DNA of 64,000 nt from JANNPJ01 sp965200525 (GTDB lineage Bacteria; Actinomycetota; Actinomycetes; Actinomycetales; Kineosporiaceae). The DNA lies in the NCBI GenBank assembly GCA_965200525.1, contig OZ241368.1:3162001-3226000 (forward strand), read 5' to 3'. The stretch's first letter is position 1; each line of letters opens with the position of its first letter. The notes below the pieces were generated by a model, which worked only from the letters and a program-made list of their open reading frames with translations, was not told the DNA's origin and did not search any database. This document shows, one piece after another, positions 26,520-33,661 of the stretch. A program made the position numbers and the translations under genes.

Positions 26520-26915
26520 CGCACCCGGGCGCGATCCTGCTGGTCGACGCCAGCCACGACGACGTCTACCTCACGAGGTACGCGCGCGTTCGCAGTCAAC
26601 GACATCCGCAACGAGATCGTCGTGGCCCGCGACGGGGGTGGCGGCGGCCCTAGCCCTGCTGCCACCGGAGGATGAGCGCGAGCCGTTGCGCCCGGCGATC
26701 ATGTGCTGGACATCAACATGCCCGAGATGGGCGGCCTGCAAGTCTGGCCCACCCGTGCCGATCCCTCGACCCGCGCGCCTGCCAGTGATGGTGCTGACCA
26801 CATCGACCCATGCTCGGGACATGGCCGAGCTACGGCCTCGCGCCAACAGCTGCGTCTCCAAGCCGGCCACCCTGAAGAGTTCCTGCACGCGGCGAAGGAG
26901 CGCGGGGTGTATTAG
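26520..26915 (+). pseudogene. Second response regulator receiver, decayed
   Basis: Pieces of one receiver domain appear in different frames: AILLVDASHDDVYLTR, NEIVVARDGVAALALLPPED, LDINMPEMGGLQVW, LPVMVLTTSTHARDMAEL and KPATLKEFLHAAKERGVY. The order matches an Rcp1-type receiver with the aspartate and lysine sites kept. At least three frameshifts separate them. It looks like the partner or duplicate of the intact receiver upstream. Confidence 0.65.
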
Positions 26916-26942
26916 CTGGGCGTCAACCGAGAGCCCGGCGCC

Positions 26943-27023
26943 AGCACGCCGAGCACGCCGAGCACGCCGAGCACGCCGAGCACGCCGAGCACGCCGAGCA
27001 CGCCGAGCACGCCGAGCACGCCG
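26943..27023. repeat. Nine perfect copies of a 9-bp tandem repeat
   Basis: AGCACGCCG is repeated nine times without a mismatch (81 bp) just after the decayed receiver and about ten bases before the stop of the next minus-strand gene. The 9-bp unit preserves frame in every reading. It could form by slippage and may vary in number between strains. Confidence 0.95.
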
Positions 27024-27026
27024 AGC

Positions 27027-27260
27027 CTATGAACGCTGCGGGCCGGGTGTCTGACCCGGCATCGGATCGGATGAGGTGAGGCTATGTGCGTCGGCGGCAG
27101 GGGTGAAGTCGCAGGAGCCTTTGTGACTGTGCTCCAGGATGCAGACCCGCCCCGTTGCCAGGTGCACCTGCGCGCACGCCCCGCCTGCGGCAACCGATTC
27201 ATCGACCGAGGGGTTGTGCAGTTCGTGGCGCTCGAGCGGGGACTGCGTGGGGTCGTTCAT
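27027..27260 (-). CDS. Small Cys/His-rich protein
   Basis: 77 residues, beginning with the ATG that overlaps the stop of the DUF1508 gene (ATGA), so translation is probably coupled. The middle holds GACAQVHLATGRVCILEHSHKGSCDF, a C-x3-H...C-x3-H-x4-C spacing that could bind zinc and is seen in small actinobacterial proteins. Function unknown. Confidence 0.6.
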   Translation of the reverse strand: MNDPTQSPLERHELHNPSVDESVAAGGACAQVHLATGRVCILEHSHKGSCDFTPAADAHSLTSSDPMPGQTPGPQRS

Positions 27261-27443
27261 CGAGGCACATCCTTGACGCTGGCGCCAGGCACGTCACGCT
27301 TCAGCGCCTCGATGCCCTTTCGGGCGCCGGGCTGGTGGACGCATCCCTCACCGCTGGTGGCGATCACCTGATTGCTGCCGGACTTCAGCCGCCAGTCGTA
27401 CTGGTCGCTGCCGTCCTGGTAGATCTCGAATGTGGCTGCCACA
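27257..27443 (-). CDS. DUF1508 (YegP-like) protein
   Basis: 61 residues from a GTG with AAGGAG six bases upstream. The sequence FEIYQDGSDQYDWRLKSGSNQVIATSGEG is the DUF1508 beta-hairpin fold, followed by CVHQPGARKGIEALKRDVPGA. DUF1508 proteins are small, often dimeric and of unknown function. The frame is open for another 80 codons upstream, but the ribosome site and family length support this start. Confidence 0.82.
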
Positions 27444-27455
27444 TCAGGCTCCTTC

Positions 27456-27728
27456 TCAACGACGAGGTCTGCTGAGTGTCGGTGCCAAGCTCCGCTCACG
27501 CGACCGCAGCCGGGCACTCGGGCCACCTGAGGGAGCCGCTGGTGTGGGCGAGGTGAGCCTGACCGGGCCCCACTCATCAGCCATAACCCGCCAGCACGGG
27601 CGTCGAACGCGCTGGTCGGGCATCGACCCAACCTGATTGGCCATGTGCGCAGACACACCTTGGTCGGCCACTGCGGCCGCGGTGCCTTCACCAGCGGCCA
27701 CGCGCCAGGTGTCCACCAGCTCGCACAA
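27456..27728 (-). CDS. Possible small protein, unrecognised
   Basis: 90 codons from a GTG without a good ribosome site. The first two thirds (CELVDTWRVAAGEGTAAAVADQGVSAHMANQVG) look protein-like, while the tail is arginine/proline-rich. It may be a remnant. I recognise no family. Confidence 0.25.
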   Translation of the reverse strand: MCELVDTWRVAAGEGTAAAVADQGVSAHMANQVGSMPDQRVRRPCWRVMADEWGPVRLTSPTPAAPSGGPSARLRSRERSLAPTLSRPRR

Positions 27729-27753
27729 GCCCGGGCCGGTGCGTCGCTCTAGG

Positions 27754-28055
27754 TCAGGGGCGCACGCATTGCTGGCACCGGGTCCGTCTTCCGACCGTGT
27801 CCGCCATGATCACCAGTAGGCCGCGGGGGTGGTTGTCCCACTTCGCAGCCACGATGCCGCACCAGTAGGGTGGTATGCCTTCCCGGTGCGGGTGACGTAG
27901 ACCTGGGCTTTGCCCACCAGCGGTGACTGGTCGGCTGTGTGCCTCGACTCGGGCTCCACTTCAACGATCGGTCCCAGCCATTCGGCTTGGGCTTGCAGCT
28001 CGGCCCGGTCGGCGGCGGAAAGGTTGTCGCGCTTCTTGGGGCTGTTGGGACTCAT
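27754..28055 (-). pseudogene. Small hypothetical protein with one frameshift
   Basis: The first frame gives LSAADRAELQAQAEWLGPIVEVEP and QVYVTRTGKAYHPTG, then runs out of sense. Shifting one base near 27848 restores CGIVAAKWDNHPRGLLVIMADTVGRR and CQQCVRP before a stop at 27754. The joined product is coherent, with VYVTRTGxxYH...C...CxxC as in small actinobacterial proteins. Either a one-base deletion or a sequencing error. Confidence 0.55.
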
Positions 28056-28119
28056 GGGGCACTTTATGACCTCGCGTCGCCTTGTAGTGAGCCCGCACCG
28101 GTAGACCCAACTGCCGCGC

Positions 28120-29084
28120 TAGTTGTTGTGGGTCATGAGGTTGGTGACGGCGGGGTTGTAGGCCGCTGAACTGGGGACGGGTCCCCTGGCAGAGGATGTG
28201 AATCGCCAAACACACATGCTCCGACGTCCAGGAGACCCGTCTTGTCCCACCGTAATGCTCCACTGACCCCTGCCGGTCGGCTGCGGTTGATTGACCGCTG
28301 CCAGAGCCGTCCGATCGCCCACGTCGCCGCCGAGGCCGGCATCAGCCGCCAGTGCCTGTCCAAGTGGGTTAACCGCTACCAACGCTGGGGCGAGGCCGGC
28401 CTGGACGACGTCTCCAGCACCCCGAAGGCCTGCCCGAGCCAGACATCACCGCAGGTCGTGGCCGAGATCGAACGGCTACGACGCGAGCACAAGTTCTCCG
28501 CCCGGGCCGTCACCGCCGAACTGCATCGCCAAGGCGAGCAGATCAGCCAGAGCACGGTCGGGCGATGGCTGAGGCGCCTGGGCATCAACCGCCTGCGTGA
28601 CCTCGACCCCAACGGGGCCTCGAACCGCAAACCCGCGCAGAAGATCATCGCCCGCTATACCGGTCACATGATCCATGTCGACGTGAAGAAGGTCGGGCGC
28701 ATCCCCGACGGCGGTGGGTGGCGCGCCCACGGCCGTGGATCCGAGCAGCACCGGGCTTCACGCCGGGCCCGCCACCGCGCCCATACCCGCTCGGCGAACA
28801 AGGCCGTCAGGACCGGGTACGTCTACCTCCACAGCGCTATCGACGGCTACTCCCGCCTGGCCTACACCGAACACCTGACCGACGAGAAAGCCGTCACCGC
28901 AATTGCATTCATGGCCCGAGCCCGCGCGTTCTTCGCCGCCCACGCGATCACCGCCGATCACTCGCGTCGTCACCGACAACGGCTCCTGCTACCGCGCCGC
29001 CACCTTCACTCGGGCCCTCAACAGTCTCGGCGTGTCCGTGCACCAGCGGATCCGCCCGTTCACCCCCCGCCACAACGGCAAGGT
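28120..29084. mobile_element. IS481-family element, right end missing
   Basis: The left end near 28120-28145 contains TGTTGTGGGTCATGAGGTTG, like the ends of related IS481 elements. The transposase frame follows and the element stops inside the gene at about 29084, where IS110-type sequence begins. No right inverted repeat is found. Confidence 0.7.
28242..29084 (+). pseudogene. IS481-family transposase, frameshifted and truncated
   Basis: A TTG start with AGGAGA upstream. The N-terminal helix-turn-helix domains (RPIAHVAAEAGISRQCLSKWVNRY, FSARAVTAELHRQG, STVGRWLRRLGINRL) and the first catalytic block (HMIHVDVKKVGRIPDGGGWR, YLHSAIDGYSRLAYTEHL) are fine. Near 28965 the frame shifts to ITRVVTDNGSCYRAATFTRAL and PFTPRHNGKV, which is the second and third catalytic region; the gene is cut right after HNGKV. 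It cannot make an active enzyme. Confidence 0.85.
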
Positions 29085-29316
29085 CTGTGAATACTGGCTC
29101 TTGGTGCTGCACCGTCCCGGCCTGACCCCGGCAAGGTGTGACCACGGTGTCCTGCGTTCGATTTGTCGGCCGGAGACGGTGCAGCACCGAGGCGCGCACC
29201 GCCAGACGGATTTGACCTGATAGGAGCTTGGCTAGAAGCCCCGTCACAGACCTGTCGCCCGTCCGGCCGGTTCGCTCCTGCGTCCGATCAGCCGGAACGG
29301 AAGAGCGAGGTCCAGC
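29085..29316 (+). other. IS110-type left non-coding end, possible bridge-RNA region
   Basis: About 230 bases of non-coding sequence directly before an IS110 transposase start. In the IS110 group this end is known to encode the bridge (seeker) RNA that guides target choice. I cannot fold it reliably by eye, so the RNA is inferred from position only. Confidence 0.35.
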
Positions 29317-29562
29317 ATGACAATTCCAGCCGCTTCTGTCATCGCACCTGACGACGTGCCATGTGTGATCGGCGGGGTCGACACCCACAAGCGCACGCAT
29401 CACGCTGCCGCCATCAACGAGCATGGCCCACTCCTGGGAGACCACGAGTTCCCGGCCAACCAGGAGGGCTATCAAGATCTTCGCGATTGGCTGCGCGGCT
29501 TCGGAAACGTTGCCGTCATCGGTGTGGAGAGCACCGGATCGTTCGGGGCGTCCTTGGCGAAT
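29317..29562 (+). pseudogene. IS110-family transposase N-terminus, truncated
   Basis: From ATG 29317: CVIGGVDTHKRTHHAAAINEHG with the first catalytic aspartate, LLGDHEFPANQEGYQDLRDWL, and VAVIGVESTGSFGAS with the glutamate of the DEDD set. The homology ends at about 29562, where an inverted piece of a different IS110 transposase begins. The rest of the RuvC-like and C-terminal serine domains are missing. Confidence 0.8.
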
Positions 29563-30048
29563 ACGGTCTGCAAGTGGGCCAGCAACTGGTTGCCCACCGC
29601 GATCCGGGCAGCCACCAGATCCCGGCGAGCGCGCACGCTGGCCCGCAGCGTCGTGGTCGCCGAGGAGTCGAACACCATTGGCCGCAGCCGGTGCGCGTCG
29701 GTGCGGACTACATCAGCCAGCACGTATGCGTCGAACCGGTCGTCCTTGTTCCCTGCCGAACCGTATCGAGAGCGGAGGTTCTTCACCTGCCCCGGTGGAA
29801 TGACATACAACCTCAGCCCGGCGCGAAGAAGCGCCGCCACTAACGGACCGTCCCCGCTCGATCCCGACCTCGTCCGCGCCTGCCCGAGTGAGCCGGCGAC
29901 AGGCCTGCTTCAGTCCAGCGGCATCATGCGTCACGGCGAACCGGTCGATCACCTCTCCCTGTTCACCGACCACGCACACCACATGGTCGTCCTTCGCCCA
30001 GTCCACGCCCGCGGTCACACGAACGGCGGCCGGCTCGGGGATACTCAT
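29563..30048 (-). pseudogene. Second IS110-family transposase N-terminal half, inverted
   Basis: From ATG 30048 (GAGGAGA upstream) the minus strand reads VRVTAGVDWAKDDHVVCVVGEQG, ADEVGIERG, then after a frameshift near 29855 GDGPLVAALLRAGLRLYVIPPGQVKNLRSRYG, GNKDDRFDAYVLADVVRTD and NQLLAHLQTVF. All four DEDD positions are recognisable. It stops at the junction with the plus-strand IS110 fragment. The C-terminal Tnp_20 domain is absent. Confidence 0.8.
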
Positions 30049-30330
30049 CGTCGTCTCCTCGCTGTTTGCCCAGTGGGAAGACACCCGGTGGTCCCGGGAC
30101 ACCACTGCCGGTCGCTCACTGATCGGCGCTCATTGGCGCATAGCCCTGTAGCCAGTCGGGGGTGTCCTGGACCGCCGGGCCTCGCAGAACTCATGCTGGA
30201 TCTCGAAGACCGAGCGGATGTTGGCGATGACCCGGCGGGGACCAGGGTGCGCCGGAACCCTCTCACCCAAAGACCTGACAAGCGGATCCGACACAACGAG
30301 AGTGGACCAGTGAGCGGGAGTTGGTTCTTC
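30049..30330 (-). other. Leader of the inverted IS110 remnant
   Basis: About 280 bases upstream of the minus-strand IS110 start, the place of its non-coding left end. It contains the short inverted repeat GTGTCTTCCCAC/GTGGGAAGACAC-like sequence near 30070-30090. A guide-RNA role would be expected by family but is not demonstrated. Confidence 0.3.
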
Positions 30331-30783
30331 CGTTTCTAACGGTCGAACTTCCAGTCATCGAGCCGTTCGTGAACCGGGATCAAATTCAGATAGAGATCGG
30401 AGCGGCCCTCGACTGCCAGCCGATCGAGACACGCCAGAGCCGAACCTCATGAAAGAAGGCTCCGTGCTGTGGCACCGAGCCATCCAGCCCGTGCTGCTGA
30501 CAAACTTCAAATATTACTTCAGGCGAGCGATAGCTCTTCGGAAAGAGCATAAATCGGCTGCGCCAGGTTCTGAAGTGCCAGCGACCTACTCGTAACCGAA
30601 TGCGGGTCGGGGACTGCACATAAAGCTCGAACACCGGTTGAGGGGGTAACGTCGCAGGAGGCCTGAGGTGGCAAAAGACTCGCTTGACCGTCTGTCGCCT
30701 GCAGACCGAACTCCACGTGCTGACGTCGACCCGCGGTCAGCGGCATAACCGGATGTTCGAGAACCGAAACAGGACCTGACTGA
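30331..30783. other. No clear gene between IS110 remnant and TetR gene
   Basis: About 450 bases. A minus-strand frame of 82 codons (30386-30634, FELYVQSPTRIRLRVGRWHFRTW) has natural-looking composition but no ribosome site, no partner and no recognised family, so I do not call it. Confidence 0.4.
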
Positions 30784-31410
30784 TCAACCTGGACCGGGCG
30801 GTCCGGTCTGGGGTTCAGCGGGGCCGGCCCCAAGTGTGAGAGCCAGCGCCAGGGAGGCGCGGGTCCGCTCGACGAGGGTGCGGGGGTTGTTGTCGAGGTG
30901 TTTGACGGTCTGGTAACAGGCAATGGCGATTTGGGCGGCGAGGCGGGCGACGGCCTCGCCGGCCCCCCGGTGGACGAGAAGCTCGCACAGTTCGTCGGCG
31001 ATCTGTTGCGTCTTCACAGCGTCGCGAGCGCGCAGTTCCGGGTGTCGCTCGATGAGCTGGAAGTGGCGGGTGTAGGCATCGGGGTCGGCGGCCGCCTGGG
31101 CGCAGACGGCGAGCAGGACCGGGCCCAGTTGCTCGACGGCTTCGGTAGCGCTTCGCGGGGCAGGGATGCCTTCCGCCCGAGCAGCCGCAGTGACCATGTC
31201 GAGCAGTTCCTGCTCCTTGCCGAAGACCACCTCTTGCTTGTCGCCGAAGTGGCGGAAAAACGTGGTGCGGCCGACTTCGGCGCGCTCGGCGATGTCACCG
31301 ACCGAGACACCGTCGAAGCCCCGCTCGTCGAACAACTCCCGGGCGGCTTCAAGGATGCGCTGGCGGGCCTGGCGCTGCTTGCGCTCCACGAGCGGTAGAG
31401 GCCGACTCAT
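30784..31410 (-). CDS. TetR family transcriptional regulator
   Basis: 208 residues. N-terminal helix-turn-helix: RQRILEAARELFDERGFDGVSVGDIAERAEVGRTTFFRHFGDKQEVV, a textbook TetR domain. The helical C-terminal domain (LIERHPELRARDAVKTQQIADEL) resembles the TetR_C regions of mycofactocin-like and efflux regulators. It is divergent from a metallo-hydrolase gene with a palindrome GGTACTTAGTACC in the shared promoter region, so it probably represses both. The effector is unknown. Confidence 0.9.
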   Translation of the reverse strand: MSRPLPLVERKQRQARQRILEAARELFDERGFDGVSVGDIAERAEVGRTTFFRHFGDKQEVVFGKEQELLDMVTAAARAEGIPAPRSATEAVEQLGPVLLAVCAQAAADPDAYTRHFQLIERHPELRARDAVKTQQIADELCELLVHRGAGEAVARLAAQIAIACYQTVKHLDNNPRTLVERTRASLALALTLGAGPAEPQTGPPGPG

Positions 31411-31465
31411 GACGGCCAGCGTACCCGATCGGGGTTGTCGTTCTAATAAGTCCTCAGTATGTTAC

Positions 31466-31478
31466 GGTACTTAGTACC
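31466..31478. promoter_or_regulatory. Palindromic operator between TetR and metallo-hydrolase genes
   Basis: GGTACTTAGTACC is a perfect palindrome with a 3-base centre, 55 bases before TetR and 53 bases before the hydrolase start. This is the expected place for autoregulation and repression of the neighbour. Confidence 0.6.
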
Positions 31479-31530
31479 AAATGGAACGAAGGTGCCTACC
31501 GATGAAATCCGCCTACAAAGTGAGGCAGTC

Positions 31531-32352
31531 ATGATCGAGCCGCTCGTTGTCACCCGGGTCGCCCACAGCTGCCACCTGATCCAGTTCGGTGGCCTGACCG
31601 TGCTCACCGACCCCTGGTTTACCCAGAAGACCTTCTACTACCCGGGCGAGCCGGTCGCCTTTCAGCCGGAGACGCTGCCTCACCTGGACGCTGTGGTGAT
31701 CAGCCACGAGCACTACGACCACTGTGACCTCGACGCCTTCAGCCGGTACCCCGACAAGGACGTGCCCTTCGTCGTCGCCGGGCCGGTGGTCCAGATGGCC
31801 CGCAAGGCGGGATTCAGCAACGTCCGCGCGCTCGAGCCGTGGCAGTCCACGCAGGTCGGCGACCTGACCATCGCCGCTGCCCCCGGCCAGCACGGCGTCT
31901 ATGAGGTCACCTACGTGATCAGCGGCGGCGGGCGCAGCGTCTACTTCGCCGGGGACACCCTGCTCGTCCCCGAGCTGCTCACCCTGACCGACCGCTACGG
32001 CCCGCTGGACTTGGCGCTGCTGCCCGTCAACGGCCTGCGCATTCGGATGGCAGGTAACAAGCAGGTCGTGATGAACGCCGAAGAGGCGGCCGAGCTCACC
32101 GCCGCCCTGCGGCCCAAGCTGGTGGTACCGCAACATTACGCCTTCACCGCGGGCCGGGTGGGTGACCGGCTCATCCTCAAGAGCGACAAGGACCCCACGC
32201 AGTTCGTCGAGGCGGCGCGCCGCCTGGCACCGGACGTCCCGGTCAAGGTCATCAGCACCGGAGAACCGCTTACCGTCACTTCTACCCCGGACCGGCAAAG
32301 AGCGCCGGGCGACGACTCTGGCGCCCCCGCCCCCGCCCCCGCCCGCGTCTAG
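31531..32352 (+). CDS. Metallo-beta-lactamase fold hydrolase (UlaG-like)
   Basis: 274 residues from the ATG at 31531 with GAGG upstream; an earlier ATG at 31459 overlaps the operator and is less likely. AHSCHLIQFGGLTVLTDPW and VVISHEHYDHCDLDAF (HxHxDH zinc motif), VAAAPGQHG-type loop at AAAPGQHGVYEV, FAGDTLLVPEL (the bridging aspartate) and PQHYAFT (last histidine) define an L-ascorbate-6-phosphate lactonase/NAPE-PLD-like hydrolase. The tail is rich in Pro and Ala. Substrate unknown; control by the divergent TetR is likely. Confidence 0.88.
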   Translation: MIEPLVVTRVAHSCHLIQFGGLTVLTDPWFTQKTFYYPGEPVAFQPETLPHLDAVVISHEHYDHCDLDAFSRYPDKDVPFVVAGPVVQMARKAGFSNVRALEPWQSTQVGDLTIAAAPGQHGVYEVTYVISGGGRSVYFAGDTLLVPELLTLTDRYGPLDLALLPVNGLRIRMAGNKQVVMNAEEAAELTAALRPKLVVPQHYAFTAGRVGDRLILKSDKDPTQFVEAARRLAPDVPVKVISTGEPLTVTSTPDRQRAPGDDSGAPAPAPARV

Positions 32353-32626
32353 CGGACCCCGGCATCGGTGGACTTCACGCCATTGCCTCGGTCGTTGCTC
32401 GTCGCGCCCCATGACATCGCCCTGCTGGCCGTGCATCCGGCCCTGCCTCCGACCGTGAATGGGCGAGCCAGCCGTGCATCCACTCAACCCCGTTCCTTGG
32501 TGAAGCTTCTCGCTCGCCGTGTACAGGACGGGCGCAACGAGCGGGCCGTGGGCAATTGCGTGAGCGCCGATTGATCCAGCGACGGCGCGCTACCTGCACA
32601 CACCGGCGATCGAAAGGGCTCCTGCT

Positions 32627-33083
32627 GTGCCAGACGTCAAAGGCCTGCCTCGCTGGCTTCGCGCCGTCAACCGTCTCGTGCACGCCATGTCTCGCATCGG
32701 GCTCACCACAGGGCCCATCCACATACTCACGGTGACGGGACGGCGGACCGGCAAGCCGCGCTCCACTCCGGTCTCACCGCTGACGGTCAGCCAACGCCGA
32801 TACGTGGTAGCAGGTCTGCCATATTCTGACTGGGCCCGCAACGTCCGGGCCAACCGGCGCGCGCAGCTCTCCCGGGGACGCCGACCGAGGACATCACACT
32901 CACCGAGGTCACCGACAGAACACTGAAGAGCAGGTCATGCGCGCGTACCCGCGTGAGGTCCCCAAAGGTGCGCCGCTATTCGTCCAGGCCGGCATCGCCA
33001 GCAGCCCCGACCCGGACGCCTTCGCCGCAGCCGCCGGCCACGTCGCCGTATTCGAGATCCACCCGGTGCCACCGAGCGACTGA
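32627..33083 (+). pseudogene. Deazaflavin (F420)-dependent nitroreductase-family remnant
   Basis: From GTG 32627: LPRWLRAVNRLVHAMSRIGLTTGPIHILTVTGRRTGKPRSTPVSPL, QRRYVVAGLPYSDWARNVRANRRAQLSRG is the DUF385/Ddn-like fold. After a frameshift near 32882 it goes on as EDITLTEVTD and, after another near 32925, QVMRAYPREVPKGAPLFVQAGI to a stop at 33083. Family members bind F420H2 and reduce quinones or nitro compounds. Two shifts make it non-functional. Confidence 0.7.
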
Positions 33084-33661
33084 GCCATCAACGCGCCGCC
33101 CCAGAGACAGCACCAATCAAGACGGGAAGACGACAAGAGTTCGCCCCCATGTCTCGGACATCCGCAATTCGGCTACGAGCGGATGTTGAGCTGCGGATGC
33201 GGTCTCATCCGTGCGCCCGGGCTCTGGGGTCGCAGGCTCGAGTCAGCGCTCGTCAGCAGCGCATGGAGATGCCTGCAGGTTCAGTCACGGGTTGAGCTGA
33301 CGTAAGCGCTGTTATCGGCGTTCACCGGCCGTGCGCGCACTGGTCGGGGAACGACACGGGCGTCCCCCGAGGGGATCGATACGTTGGGCGTGATGGCGCC
33401 CTACGGATCATGGTTACAGCGCTCGATGCAGTCATGATCGCCCATCCAACGACGGTCCCCCACGACGCGCTGGAGGTGCCGAAGTGGATCGTCGCGCTGT
33501 TCGACACCGCGCCGGCCGAAGGGGTAGCCCAATTGCTGGCGGACCTGACACGGGCATAGCTACCGCCAGAGACCTCGGTCCCTCCGTACCGTCCTCGGTC
33601 AGGGCCGGGATGTCCAAGGGTTCGGTCGTCGAGATTCTGTGGGCTACCCTGCGCGACATGC
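33084..33661. other. Mostly empty region with a short possible gene fragment
   Basis: The only protein-like frame is 33410-33559 on the plus strand, 49 codons (VTALDAVMIAHPTTVPHDALEVPKWIVALFDTAPAEGVAQLL). It looks like the C-terminus of a larger helical protein whose front is gone. No family recognised. Confidence 0.35.
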
